The notes: generated by a model not told the origin, from the sequence alone. DNA of 64,000 nucleotides from JAJRRL01 sp047404195 (GCA_047404195.1 JBDOIU010000003.1:1-64000), one strand, 5' to 3'; positions 17,193 through 26,975 are shown, numbered from the stretch's first letter. Made by a program: numbers and translations.

Positions 17193-18152
17193 ATGTCACA
17201 GAAAGAACAGCGTTACGATGCAACAAAAAAAATGATTGGTCGCGATAAGCTATCTCGCATACCGGTGAAAGTAGACACGTCGCAGCCTGCTTTAGAAAAG
17301 CCGCCATGGTTGCGTATCCGTTTGAGCAACAATCCTAAGGTTGGCGAGTTAAAATCCTTGTTGCGCGAAAAAAAATTATATTCTGTATGTGAAGAAGCGA
17401 CTTGTCCAAACTTGAATGAGTGCTTTAGTAAAGGTACGGCAACGTTTATGATCATGGGCGACAAATGTACGCGTCGCTGCAGTTTTTGTGATGTGGGCCA
17501 TGGGCGGCCAGATCCACTCGATCTTGATGAGCCACGTCATATGGCCGAAGCCATTGCCAGTATGAAGTTAAAGTACGTTGTGATCACATCTGTAGATCGT
17601 GACGATTTGCGTGATGGTGGTGCGGGACATTATGCGGAGTGCATTCAACAGTTACGAGATGCGCTGCCATCGTTAAAGATTGAGGTGTTGGTACCTGATT
17701 TTCGTGGGCGTATGGAGAAAGCATTGAATGCTTTGTCAGTTGCCTTGCCAGATGTCTTCAATCACAACATCGAAACGGTTCCACGTTTGTATAAACCCGC
17801 ACGACCTGGGTCTGACTATGCTTGGTCATTGCGATTGCTACAAGATTTCAAAAACCGCTTTCCAGGTATTGCAACGAAGTCGGGTATCATGATTGGTTTG
17901 GGTGAGACAGACGACGAAGTGAAGCAAGTTTTGCAAGATTTGCGTGCACACGATGTGGATATGGTGACGATTGGTCAGTATTTGCAGCCGACAGCGTATC
18001 ACATGCCTGTGGATCGTTATTTGTCACCACAAGGATTCATTGAGTTGGGTGATTATGCGCGCTCTCTTGGGTTCACGAATGTTGCCAGTGGGCCACTGGT
18101 ACGTTCTTCTTATCATGCGGATCTACAAGCGGCGGGTGAAACAGTCGTATAA
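17193..18152 (+). CDS. lipA: Lipoyl synthase LipA (radical SAM)
   Basis: This 319-aa enzyme inserts two sulfurs into octanoyl-lysine. Both Fe-S clusters are seen: the auxiliary cluster CEEATCPNLNEC (C-x4-C-x5-C) and the radical SAM cluster CTRRCSFC (CxxxCxxC). The substrate motif TSVDRDDLRDGGAGHY and the C-terminal RSSYHA, with the Ser that ligates the auxiliary cluster, are present. Length equals E. coli LipA. It directly follows lipB. Confidence 0.98.
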   Translation: MSQKEQRYDATKKMIGRDKLSRIPVKVDTSQPALEKPPWLRIRLSNNPKVGELKSLLREKKLYSVCEEATCPNLNECFSKGTATFMIMGDKCTRRCSFCDVGHGRPDPLDLDEPRHMAEAIASMKLKYVVITSVDRDDLRDGGAGHYAECIQQLRDALPSLKIEVLVPDFRGRMEKALNALSVALPDVFNHNIETVPRLYKPARPGSDYAWSLRLLQDFKNRFPGIATKSGIMIGLGETDDEVKQVLQDLRAHDVDMVTIGQYLQPTAYHMPVDRYLSPQGFIELGDYARSLGFTNVASGPLVRSSYHADLQAAGETVV

Positions 18153-18176
18153 CTACTAAGACAGCAAGGAGTCGCT

Positions 18177-20249
18177 ATGCATTGGCAGTATCTGAATGAT
18201 TTTTCACACTATCTGAATCAGCATCCTAGTCATGGTTTGATCATTGCCTTTTTAGTGGCGTTTGTAGAATCATTACCGATTTTGGGAACGATATTTCCGG
18301 GTGCTGTCTTTATGACTGCGGTTGGTGTTATGGCTGGGCGTGGTGATATAGACCTGACCGATGTCTTGATCATTTGTACATTGGCAGCGTTTGTCGGTGA
18401 TTGCATTGGTTTTGTGATTGGCTATGTTTTTAAGGAGCGTCTAGCGCGTTGTTGGCCATTTACCCGCAAGCCGGAATGGTTGGATAAAGGCAGAGATTTC
18501 TTTGCGCAGCATGGCGGTAAGGGCGTTATCATTGGGCGTTTTATTGGTCCGGTGCGGTCGTCTATTCCGTTGATAGCGGGCATGCTGCATATGTCTTGGT
18601 GGCGTTTTTTTGCGGCAACAACATTTGCTGCCTTTGCATGGGCGTTTGTGTATTTGTTACCAGGTGTATTGATTGGCGCTATTTCAATGCATTTATCAGC
18701 GAAGCAGGGTGCGCTATTTGTTTTGTATGCGTTGGCTGTGGTGTTATGCTTCTGGGGTGTTTTTTGGTTGATGACGCGGTTTTTTGTTGTCATTAAGCGA
18801 TATTGTCGTCATTGTGTATCACGTTGTTGGTTTTGGGCGCAGCGTCATTTTGCTGCGCGACGTGTGATTCGATGGATTACCAATCAGACACAGCCTGATG
18901 ATTATCACCAGCTCAGTCGTATATTGGTGGCTTTCCTATGTTTGATTGTGTTTGGCTGTATTTGGTGGTCCGTGGTGTCACATGGTACTCTTGTGCAGAT
19001 TAACGAGCCAATGTATCAATTTTTACAGAACATGCGCACCGATCATTGGGATCGATTTTTTATTGTGATCACAGGTTTTGGTGAACGAAAATTTATTTTT
19101 AGTTTGTATTGCATCATGGCTGCTGTGCTGATTTGTAAGCGTCAATGGCGTGCATTACGTTACTGGCTCATTGGCGTAGGTGGTATTGTGCTGTTGGTGA
19201 TTGCTTTTAAAGCCGGTATGTACGAAGCCAGACCCCCGCTCATGTTGCATGTGAAAACCAGCTCCTCATTTCCAAGTGGTCATACCACCATGGCAAGCTT
19301 TGTGTTTGGGCTATTAGCTTATTGGACAGCATTGCAAAGTCGCTGTCCTGTATTGCGACGCTGTGTATATGCTGTAGCGAGTGTGTTGATTTTTTGTGTT
19401 GGCTTATCGCGTCTTGTACTGGGTGCACATTGGACTTGTGATGTACTGGCTGGTTGGTCATTGGCTATGACTTGTTTGTTGCTTTTGATTGTCTGTTATC
19501 GCCGGCGTTTGCCCGGGCAGATCATGGCATTACGCACTTGGCTGGTAGCATGTGCGTGTGCTGTTGTGCTGGCTTATGCCGGCATGTGGTACATTGATAG
19601 CCAGCATATGCATAGCATTTATCAGCGGCATTGGAAAACACAACACGTGACAGCTGCGCAATGGCAAGCATCACAATTGACTATTGAGGCCAGTCTGCCA
19701 ATCTTCAGGGAAAATCGGGTAGGGCGAGTGGTGGCGCCATTTAATGTGCGTTGGCTGGGACAGCGGCAAGCTGTTATGCAGACATTAGAGCAGCATGGTT
19801 GGCAAGTGGTACAGCCTGGGCATGATTTAAAGTCACTCTTACTGCGCTTGGTTTCACCGTCACCGATACATCATTTGCCATATTTTAGTTTGCTTTATAA
19901 GCAGCGGCCTGCGGTGATGACTTTGTTTATGCCGTTAAATGATAGTCAGTCAATTCTTGTGTTACATTTGTGGGACAGTGGTTATCGCGTTTTGCCTAAC
20001 CAAACACTATGGTTAGGAACGGTAACACGCCATGCACCCAAGTCAGATATGGCCAGTATAGAGTCACGCTACAATTATCAGCTACTGGATGCTGATATTA
20101 AGCAGCTTGCGAACAGTGCCACAGTAGATTGGCAGGTGGCGTTTCAAAAAATCACTGCCAAGCAGATGCCTGTTGCAAAGCAGCTGCGTTGGACTGGCAT
20201 GATTTTACGTGTGCAGCCAGCCCACCAACAAAAAAAAGCCAAATCATAA
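18177..20249 (+). CDS. DedA / PAP2 phosphatase / LssY C-terminal triple fusion membrane protein
   Basis: This 690-aa protein begins 24 bases after lipA with AAGGAG before the ATG. Residues about 10-190 form a DedA (SNARE-associated) domain with the diagnostic ES-x-PxxGxxxPG (ESLPILGTIFPG) and GRFIGPVRSSIPLIAGML. After a basic linker come several membrane helices and a PAP2 phosphatase domain at about 250-440: KAGMYEARPP, SFPSGHTTMASF and SRLVLGAHWTCDVLAGW match the three acid-phosphatase motifs with both catalytic His. The last 220 residues resemble the periplasmic LssY C-terminal domain, named after the Legionella lss locus. The likely role is lipid flipping or dephosphorylation (undecaprenyl or phosphatidyl phosphates). 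A bidirectional terminator overlaps its stop. Confidence 0.9.
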   Translation: MHWQYLNDFSHYLNQHPSHGLIIAFLVAFVESLPILGTIFPGAVFMTAVGVMAGRGDIDLTDVLIICTLAAFVGDCIGFVIGYVFKERLARCWPFTRKPEWLDKGRDFFAQHGGKGVIIGRFIGPVRSSIPLIAGMLHMSWWRFFAATTFAAFAWAFVYLLPGVLIGAISMHLSAKQGALFVLYALAVVLCFWGVFWLMTRFFVVIKRYCRHCVSRCWFWAQRHFAARRVIRWITNQTQPDDYHQLSRILVAFLCLIVFGCIWWSVVSHGTLVQINEPMYQFLQNMRTDHWDRFFIVITGFGERKFIFSLYCIMAAVLICKRQWRALRYWLIGVGGIVLLVIAFKAGMYEARPPLMLHVKTSSSFPSGHTTMASFVFGLLAYWTALQSRCPVLRRCVYAVASVLIFCVGLSRLVLGAHWTCDVLAGWSLAMTCLLLLIVCYRRRLPGQIMALRTWLVACACAVVLAYAGMWYIDSQHMHSIYQRHWKTQHVTAAQWQASQLTIEASLPIFRENRVGRVVAPFNVRWLGQRQAVMQTLEQHGWQVVQPGHDLKSLLLRLVSPSPIHHLPYFSLLYKQRPAVMTLFMPLNDSQSILVLHLWDSGYRVLPNQTLWLGTVTRHAPKSDMASIESRYNYQLLDADIKQLANSATVDWQVAFQKITAKQMPVAKQLRWTGMILRVQPAHQQKKAKS

Positions 20250-20264
20250 AGATTTGGCTTTTGT
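20233..20264. terminator. Bidirectional intrinsic terminator
   Basis: An A-run leads into AAAGCCAAATC, a short loop, then GATTTGGCTTTT. It is a GC-poor but perfect stem with A/T tracts on both sides, so it can terminate both the plus-strand DedA-PAP2 gene, whose stop codon lies inside the hairpin, and the convergent minus-strand beta-barrel gene ending at 20284. Confidence 0.85.
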
Positions 20265-20283
20265 GAGTAACATGTACTTATAC

Positions 20284-20832
20284 CTAAAAGTAGTACGTGT
20301 AACCCACCTGTCCTTCATTAAAGATTTCCCACTCATTTTGTTTGCCTTGGTTATTGGCATTAGTAGATCCACTATCATAACCGAAGCTTTCATATGAGAC
20401 TGGGTTGATACGCATAAAGAGGCGAGAATGTTCATTCATTTCGTAAGCGAGACCCAAGTACGGACCCACAATGAATGGATCATGGTCGATTGCTTCACCT
20501 TGATCGTAATGCTTGAGATCGGACACAAAGTTGACACCGCCATTCAATCCATATGACAGTACTGTGTGGCCTTTCAAAGGCACTCTATGGCCTACGTAGC
20601 CGCCTAACCAAAGTTCTTGCCAGTTTTTCTGGTTGGCTTTGACTGAGTGATTGATCTCGATGTCAAAATCTAGGCCAGCCTCAACTGAGTTTCTGACAAA
20701 ATCAATACCAAAAGCAAAGTCATCTCCAGCGTGCTCGTTATAAATTAAAGACATACCGAATCTTGATTGCATGGCTGCTGAGTGGTTTGCTGGGCTGCCA
20801 GCATGTGCACTCAGAGCCAACGACTCAAGCAA
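20284..20832 (-). CDS. Small outer-membrane beta-barrel protein with abnormal start
   Basis: The mature part is about 170 aa of alternating polar/hydrophobic strands ending in YTYYF; the C-terminal Phe after aromatic residues is typical of BAM substrates. Strands such as VGPYLGLAYEMNEHSRLFMRINPV suggest an 8-stranded OmpA/OmpW-like barrel. Codons upstream of the first possible start (TTG at 20832) still read in frame as a signal peptide, NKRHFIGLALLESLALSAHA followed by GS. The excellent AAAGGAGG Shine-Dalgarno at about 20866-20873 lies 5-8 bases before this segment, but no ATG, GTG or TTG is found there. Either an unusual initiator is used or the start codon was lost. The family is not identified beyond a generic porin-like barrel. 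Confidence 0.6.
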   Translation of the reverse strand: MLESLALSAHAGSPANHSAAMQSRFGMSLIYNEHAGDDFAFGIDFVRNSVEAGLDFDIEINHSVKANQKNWQELWLGGYVGHRVPLKGHTVLSYGLNGGVNFVSDLKHYDQGEAIDHDPFIVGPYLGLAYEMNEHSRLFMRINPVSYESFGYDSGSTNANNQGKQNEWEIFNEGQVGYTYYF

Positions 20833-21025
20833 TGCGAGACCAATAAAGTGACGTTTATTAGTTGCCTCCTTTCAAAAAACATGATGTAGGTATTATTTTA
20901 ATACATATAACGTCATTTATTGTAACGCCAAGAGGTGTTTTGGTTGATGTTTTACCATTCTGGAGGGCTTCATTCATGTGCTACAGGATAGGTGCTAGCT
21001 GGTATGACTACCGCGCTATTTGTCA

Positions 21026-22762
21026 TCAATGGGGGGCTGAAGCATTTATAGTGTCTGCTGCACTATTACCTAAAAAAGATTTAAGTGTATTCAATATTGA
21101 GTTTTCACCAGCTGTGTTATCTATGCTTTCGATATTTTGTCTGACGATTTCCAGTCGCTCCTGGCGAGTTTTCCCCTCAGCATCATGAAGTGAATCAATT
21201 TGTCGAAGACGTTTTGATATTTGATTACGTTTTGATTCCTCAGCGTTGGGCATCTTTCTCAGAATATATGCATCATATATTGCCTTAATTACCTGATCTT
21301 CGATAGGCTTTTGATCCGGGTTAAGGGCTTTTTGGGTAACATGTTCACGTATAAGCTTGACTGCTGCATATATGCCGTAAGCAAGAGCGCTGATTGCTGC
21401 TATACCAGCGGCAATGGCTAACCCAACAAAGGGCATGGCTACTGTAGCTACAGTAGCAGTCTTTATGAGAAAGCCAGCTGCGATCAATAAGCCAATCCCT
21501 AAAGTCCCGATTGGTACGCCACTGGCAAGTAGGCGGACTACCTTTTTAGCATGTTGTTGGTTAAGCTGATGCTCTGTAGTATCTACTATTTCCTGTTTTT
21601 GCTCTTCAGAAACGAGGTCATTAGAATGAGGATCAGTGGTATGTTCATATATTGCATTTTTAATGATTTTTTTAAGCTGTGGTTTTCGTCTAGATTCGAT
21701 CTCAACGTGAATGCAATCATCTAAATAAGCGATGGCACGATCACTAAGGGAGGCTGTCTCCATGTTGCTATTTAAAAATGATTCTATATCTTTTTCTAGT
21801 GCAGAAACACATTTGTCTCTTTTTTCAGATTTTAATACTGCATCAAACACGGTTTTGGCTGCCTCTATTATATTGAGTTCAGGTGCAAGGTTATATTTTG
21901 ATATGACATCAAGAAGATGGCGGCCTCTAATTTTGACGTTTGCATATTCTTTTGCGATGAGAGCGGCAATTTCTAACTGTTGACTAATGCTGATCTCTAA
22001 GTATGCTCCATATGAATCCATCTTCATCAGTGTCTGCGTAATCATTCTTTGTTCTCTGTTTTCACCCTCTCTTACCTTGCTGTGAAAATAGGCAAAGCTG
22101 ATAGCATGTTTGATGTTCTTTGATAATTTTTTTAACCGCTTGACAGTTTTATTGAAGTCAGTGTAGTCAGGTTGGTCAGGATTCTCAGGTTTATAATTTT
22201 TTAACTCTTCTTGAATGAGTTCATATCGAATCCCCTCGATCAAATCTTTAAGTATTGATTGTCGAGATTTGTCAGTGCCGCTCACTTGAAGTAAGTTATC
22301 CAAATAAGCTGATAAGTCATCACCAGCCTCAATAGTGAGTTCTGTAATTTGCTGTTTTTCGAGGCAATTTTTGATGTACGTTTGTAATTGAACTTTACCT
22401 GACATTTGTTTTTCAGTTGGGGCGCTGATATTATGCATATCCTCTAAATTGTTAACGCTATCACACCATTTAACAGCTTTCTTCACAGTATGTCCTTGCT
22501 CTTTGCTTTGCATAGATCTTTCGCGTAAAAATTTCATCAATTCAGATCTAGAATATGTAACATTTTCATCTATTAGTATGAAAAGATCAGTGTCGTTATC
22601 CGTAGCTGTTGAGTTGACTTGAGTCTTATCTCTGGTTGGGTGTTGTTGTATTTCGGCCCCAAAGTGATTCACTAGGGTAGTTACTTCTTCCTGTGTTAAA
22701 GTTAAAGCTTGGGTATATTCGTAGTGAATAGTCTCGGTTGTGTCAATGATTTGGATACGCAT
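21026..22762 (-). CDS. Large orphan protein with glycine-rich membrane hairpin (paralogue A)
   Basis: This protein is about 578 aa from the ATG at 22762, with AGGA upstream. The first 400 residues are hydrophilic and helical (Gln/Glu/Lys rich, no recognised domain). Residues about 405-472 form a hydrophobic, Gly/Ala-rich double segment: PIGTLGIGLLIAAGFLIKT, VATVAMPFVGLAIAAGIAAI, then ALAYGIYAAVKLIREHV. A charged C-terminus of about 105 residues with a coiled-coil-like RQERLEIVRQNIESID follows. The membrane segment is closely similar to one in the gene ending at 23417, as is the order of the C-terminal tail. No N-terminal signal is visible. The layout (soluble N-terminus, late hairpin) resembles proteins that insert into host or bacterial membranes, but function is unknown. 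Confidence 0.75.
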   Translation of the reverse strand: MRIQIIDTTETIHYEYTQALTLTQEEVTTLVNHFGAEIQQHPTRDKTQVNSTATDNDTDLFILIDENVTYSRSELMKFLRERSMQSKEQGHTVKKAVKWCDSVNNLEDMHNISAPTEKQMSGKVQLQTYIKNCLEKQQITELTIEAGDDLSAYLDNLLQVSGTDKSRQSILKDLIEGIRYELIQEELKNYKPENPDQPDYTDFNKTVKRLKKLSKNIKHAISFAYFHSKVREGENREQRMITQTLMKMDSYGAYLEISISQQLEIAALIAKEYANVKIRGRHLLDVISKYNLAPELNIIEAAKTVFDAVLKSEKRDKCVSALEKDIESFLNSNMETASLSDRAIAYLDDCIHVEIESRRKPQLKKIIKNAIYEHTTDPHSNDLVSEEQKQEIVDTTEHQLNQQHAKKVVRLLASGVPIGTLGIGLLIAAGFLIKTATVATVAMPFVGLAIAAGIAAISALAYGIYAAVKLIREHVTQKALNPDQKPIEDQVIKAIYDAYILRKMPNAEESKRNQISKRLRQIDSLHDAEGKTRQERLEIVRQNIESIDNTAGENSILNTLKSFLGNSAADTINASAPH

Positions 22763-22801
22763 GATAATGATTCCTGATAGATAATATTTTTGATGGTACA
22801 A

Positions 22802-23416
22802 TATGTTCTTAAAAATGCCAATATATTTTACATTTATTCATCATCTTTTTCTTGGTGAAGCTTGCTTTTTTGTTATGGATTCAGAGCAGTACTGCAATCT
22901 CTTGATTATAAGAGGATTCTTACTCCAGGAGAGTGCTTCATACGATAACTTTGGGCAGTAAGACGGTTGCCTTGACTGCGCTTCATTCATTCTGGCATGC
23001 TTTTATTTGCCTGACGGTGTTATATCGTAATGAGTCCATTTAATATTTTTCATATTGAGTGGGTAGGGGTGATGTCAACCCCGTTAAAAAAGACCCCGTA
23101 AATGATTTTTGCCAAGCGGCAGGATATTGCGCAAAGTATTTCAGAGCAATAGATTGATGTTATTGTTGTGTGATTAAATAATAAATCATGCCACGTACCG
23201 ACGCTAGATCTGAAGCATTGTTTCGCGACACAATAATCACCCACTAGATACTGGTAGTCAGCTGTTGGCGCAAGCAGTCAAAGCAGGTTGGCATGTGATA
23301 TGACAAAGGATCGCTGTCAGGCAAATGTGTATTGCAACTCAGCTGCACTGGAGTGGCTTAGTTTTACGCTTACGGCCCATTAACAAAAAATCATGATTTT
23401 GCAGGATTGTATACCA
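22802..23416. other. 615-bp region without a supported gene
   Basis: It lies between the two paralogous membrane-hairpin genes. Only short open frames exist, and they are interrupted. Segments around 23190-23370 look like possible decayed coding sequence (short runs without stops separated by stops), but I cannot assign them. No RNA gene was seen. Confidence 0.4.
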
Positions 23417-26239
23417 TTATGAGTTAGGATTTTTACTAAGCTCACTGTCCTGATCAGGTATACCACGATCATTCTGTGTCACTGACAAACGTGTAAGACT
23501 GCTCTCAGAATCGTCCGCTTTTGACGTCTCATCTAATCCCCCACAATAGGCAAGTACTAGTCGTTCATCGATAGTTGTGGCTGTGTTGTTACGCTCAGAA
23601 TCGAGGGTTTGAAGCATCTTTGCAGTATTTATAATTTCTTGTTCATTAATGTTATTCATGTGCTCAATATTTGGTGCTTTTTTCTTAACATATGCCTCAT
23701 ATACTTTTTGCACTACCATTTTTGATTTTTCCTGTACGAGATTGACCTCTGTATGAGAACTTTGCTTTTCTGCGACAGATGATGTTATAAATTTCTTTTT
23801 CCTATCTTCTACCGATTGATTTCGAACAACATGCTCACGAACGAGTTTCACGGCTGCATAAATCCCTAGGACAAGAGCACCAATTGCCACTGCACCAGCA
23901 GCAATAGCAAACCCAATAAAAGGCATGGCAATAGTAGCAGCGAAAGCTGCCTGAGCGAGAAATCCAGCTGCAATACCGAAGCCAACCAGGGAAAGGCCAG
24001 CAAATACGCCGCCAACCAGTAGTTGGGTTTTTTCTTTTGAATGTTTTTTTTCAAAGAGAGTGCCAGCGTCCCTACGGGCTTCTGTATTCAACGCATCTCT
24101 TTTATCTGAAACAATGTCATCTCTTTGTTGATTCACTAAATGCTTAAGCATTGATACTCGTGTCGCGCCTGGTGTGTGAGCCAGTCCGTCTAGATACACT
24201 AGAGTATTGTCACAGATTTCAATTGCTTTGCCTTTGGTAATATAGTCGTGAATTGTTGATTCAAAATCTTTCTTGGCCTGATGCTGATCTTCAGTTTTAA
24301 GCGCACTAAGAAGTGCGTCCTTTGTAGTTTTCACCTGAGCATTAGGCTGCACAGAACTCACACTATCATCGGCTATGTTAGCTAGGGGATTAAGTATATC
24401 ATCACTTTTGAGAGTTGGTGCTGTTGATGCGCCACATCCATAACTTGCCATCTCTAGTCCGGCCCTGTTGCCAGCTAAAAAGCCGGTTTTATTCCAGGTT
24501 TTCATCAGTAAATAAGCTCTAGCAGGAATGCGCTGGTTATCATCTGGATCCTTCATATCAGTGTTTTTAATAGCAATTGCCAGCGCCAGACCTTGTGCTG
24601 TATCATCTGTCCAGGTGTTTTCGTGGCTCTCATTGGCGAAGTGACCAACTTCGTACTGATTGATTTTTCTTTTGAGTTCGGCCTGTTGTTCTGGTTTTAA
24701 TTTTTTATAATTGGGTACATACTGCATAAACTCCTCTGAGGCATATTGCGCATCTGCACTGGCAGCGGCTTTTAGCATCTTTGTGCATTTCCCTTGGACC
24801 CAATTTTTGTGTACATGTACAGCGAGCTCCATACCGAGTTCCTTGGCAATGGTTGTATCGTCTGTTTGCATAACCAATGCTACTGTATTGCGCATACAGG
24901 CGCCATTGCCTCCTTTGGCTCCATATCGAGGATGACTAAATTCCTTGCTAATCTCGTCTAGAGCACTTAAAACAGTTTCTTCTTTGCTCTGAATGAGGCC
25001 TTTAACAACGAGTGCTGCTGCATTATTTGTTTCAGGGAAATGATCATTTTTTTCTGTCGCAGTCTGCGTCGTCAGGCTTCCTATGAATTCACCAATTGGT
25101 TGTTTGCTTCTGGTGTCTAGTGGCTTTTGCATGATTTGCTGTGCTAGCTCATTATCTAGAGCTTGATGTTTCCCAAGCAATTTTGCTGCACAGGCATATG
25201 TATCTTTGTCACCACCAAAAATATCACATTCTCTTCTATCCAGCAGTTTAGCGTACAATGCAACTGTCCATGAAAAGTGATAACCGCCCGAGTAGTGATT
25301 ACCATCGTGATCCTGACTACACGACTCTTCTGCTGAAAAAAGGTAATCAGTACAATCAGTTTCTTTACGAGAACAAGCATTTGATATAATAGTCTTCCCA
25401 CGTGGTCCATATGAATTAGCAAATCCTGAGTACCCTTGAACGGTTGCAGTAAACAGTGGATCCATTTGTTTTTCAGCTTCGCCATCAGCTGCTGGATGAA
25501 TACCCTGGTAGACTTCTTTTACAGCTTCGTAGCACTGTGCAAGTACCTCTTTTTGGCAAGCTTGTTGGTAGGTAAAGCCAGGAATGCGTGTCACTAGCAT
25601 TTGCTGCATACTCATAAGCATCGCAAACTGAGCACATTGCTCATCATGTGTGGCTCGTGCCCCTAGGTAACTGGCCAGTAGTACGTTTTGTGTTTTTGCT
25701 ACTTCAATACACGCTGTAATTGCATTTTGGATCCTGTCATCTAAAGGGTCTTCATTTGGCACGGGATTTATCGGTTCTACACCATCCAACCCGTTAATAG
25801 TGTCGTGAAGAAATTGTGTCACTTCTTGGGCTTTTGCTTGTGTCTTGTAACCTTCTGCCTTTGTCTCTTGTATCTTGAAGAAGACATTCAGCTCAGCCGT
25901 GGAGAGTGGGTCATCTGACGTGATGATGCGTAGGGAGCCTTCTGCTATATCGTTCCCATACTTTGTCTCGATTTCAGTGAAAAGTTTCGCCGCTTGTGCT
26001 TCATTTAATTGCACATGGTAGCCACAGTCGACAGCTGCATATTGATGTTGCCTTTCAATTAGTGTATTACCAGCGATTTTCTGTTTTATGTTAAATGCTG
26101 TTAAATGTTGATTTGGTATGTCAGGGTTGCGTTCCCATGTGTAGCCAAGATGATTAGTACAGATAGCATCAGACATAACAGAATGCGGTTGGTCTACAAT
26201 TCCATTTGCATTTTTTTTATATTCAATGATTCCAGGCAT
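23417..26239 (-). CDS. Large orphan protein with glycine-rich membrane hairpin (paralogue B)
   Basis: This is a 940-aa protein; the ATG is preceded by GGAGACATGTT. The N-terminal 700 residues are soluble and unrecognised, with many Cys in the middle (for example SNACSRKETDCTDYLFSAEE). Residues about 733-803 are hydrophobic and Gly/Ala-rich: LLVGGVFAGLSLVGFGIAAG, AATIAMPFIGFAIAAGAVAI, then ALVLGIYAAVKLVREHV. They match paralogue A (AMPFVGLAIAAG, IYAAVKLIREHV) almost residue for residue. The polar C-terminal tail again carries a KVYEAYVKKKAPN segment like KAIYDAYILRKMPN in paralogue A. The similarity is confined to the C-terminal part, so the N-terminal domains differ: a shared delivery or anchoring module with distinct cargo is one reading. 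No signal peptide. Confidence 0.78.
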   Translation of the reverse strand: MPGIIEYKKNANGIVDQPHSVMSDAICTNHLGYTWERNPDIPNQHLTAFNIKQKIAGNTLIERQHQYAAVDCGYHVQLNEAQAAKLFTEIETKYGNDIAEGSLRIITSDDPLSTAELNVFFKIQETKAEGYKTQAKAQEVTQFLHDTINGLDGVEPINPVPNEDPLDDRIQNAITACIEVAKTQNVLLASYLGARATHDEQCAQFAMLMSMQQMLVTRIPGFTYQQACQKEVLAQCYEAVKEVYQGIHPAADGEAEKQMDPLFTATVQGYSGFANSYGPRGKTIISNACSRKETDCTDYLFSAEESCSQDHDGNHYSGGYHFSWTVALYAKLLDRRECDIFGGDKDTYACAAKLLGKHQALDNELAQQIMQKPLDTRSKQPIGEFIGSLTTQTATEKNDHFPETNNAAALVVKGLIQSKEETVLSALDEISKEFSHPRYGAKGGNGACMRNTVALVMQTDDTTIAKELGMELAVHVHKNWVQGKCTKMLKAAASADAQYASEEFMQYVPNYKKLKPEQQAELKRKINQYEVGHFANESHENTWTDDTAQGLALAIAIKNTDMKDPDDNQRIPARAYLLMKTWNKTGFLAGNRAGLEMASYGCGASTAPTLKSDDILNPLANIADDSVSSVQPNAQVKTTKDALLSALKTEDQHQAKKDFESTIHDYITKGKAIEICDNTLVYLDGLAHTPGATRVSMLKHLVNQQRDDIVSDKRDALNTEARRDAGTLFEKKHSKEKTQLLVGGVFAGLSLVGFGIAAGFLAQAAFAATIAMPFIGFAIAAGAVAIGALVLGIYAAVKLVREHVVRNQSVEDRKKKFITSSVAEKQSSHTEVNLVQEKSKMVVQKVYEAYVKKKAPNIEHMNNINEQEIINTAKMLQTLDSERNNTATTIDERLVLAYCGGLDETSKADDSESSLTRLSVTQNDRGIPDQDSELSKNPNS

Positions 26240-26342
26240 AACATGTCTCCGATGAAAGTTGTATCTTGTTATAATTATATATCATTGTTCAAAAAAGCTC
26301 AAGCTGTGGTGTTGGCTCTGCTGCGCCTCAGCGGTTGTTCTG

Positions 26343-26975
26343 TTAATAAAGTTGATGCTGCTGGATATAGCTTGCAACGATTGTTGGAATGCCTTGATTC
26401 TGTGAGATATTTTGGCGCAAAGAGGTGGATGAGTATTGCATCTTGGGTATCTCTAGGCACAGTATTTGCCCTGGCGTTATTGGCTGAGGCACGTCACTCT
26501 CTGTCTGAGAGCGTTCTAGCATGCCGAGCTGATTTAATATACCTTTAATGTCTTGCGGACCACGCGGCACAACGATGAAGCTCACCCACTGAAAAAGTGC
26601 TTCATAATCATGCCATTGCGGCAGTGTCGCCAGCTGATCAGCGCCAATGATGCTGAGTAACTGTGTGTTTGCATGCTTGCGCTGTTGTTCCTGTGCAATT
26701 TCACGATAGCTGTCTATGCTGTAACTGGGGCCTGAGCGTTGATTTTCACGTTCATCAAGCGTCCAGTTTGCTTGACCTGTCAATAAGCAGGATAACATTG
26801 CGCAGCGGTGTTTAAAGCTGGCATGGCAGCTGGCCTTGTGGGCTGGCTGAGCGGTTGGCAGCCAAATTAATTCATCGAGCTGGTAGTGTTGCATCGCCTT
26901 CTCAGCGATATACAAGTGCGCATTGTGTGGTGGGTCAAATGCACCCCCAAAAACAGCGACGCGTCGTTGCTTCAT
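26343..26975 (-). CDS. nadD: Nicotinate-nucleotide adenylyltransferase NadD
   Basis: This 210-aa enzyme makes deamido-NAD from nicotinate mononucleotide and ATP. It has the nucleotidyltransferase signature GGAFDPPHNAHLYIAE, the IGADQLATLPQWHDYEALF segment and the C-terminal SSTSLRQNI. It is the last gene of leuS-lptE-holA-nadD, and its ATG overlaps the holA stop (ATGA). The order is the same as in E. coli. Confidence 0.96.
   Translation of the reverse strand: MKQRRVAVFGGAFDPPHNAHLYIAEKAMQHYQLDELIWLPTAQPAHKASCHASFKHRCAMLSCLLTGQANWTLDERENQRSGPSYSIDSYREIAQEQQRKHANTQLLSIIGADQLATLPQWHDYEALFQWVSFIVVPRGPQDIKGILNQLGMLERSQTESDVPQPITPGQILCLEIPKMQYSSTSLRQNISQNQGIPTIVASYIQQHQLY

Noticed and set aside
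26105..26548. 147-codon plus-strand frame across the start of the 940-aa gene and the end of nadD
   Set aside because: Both ends overlap conserved or supported genes on the other strand; no start signal and no protein-like conservation visible.
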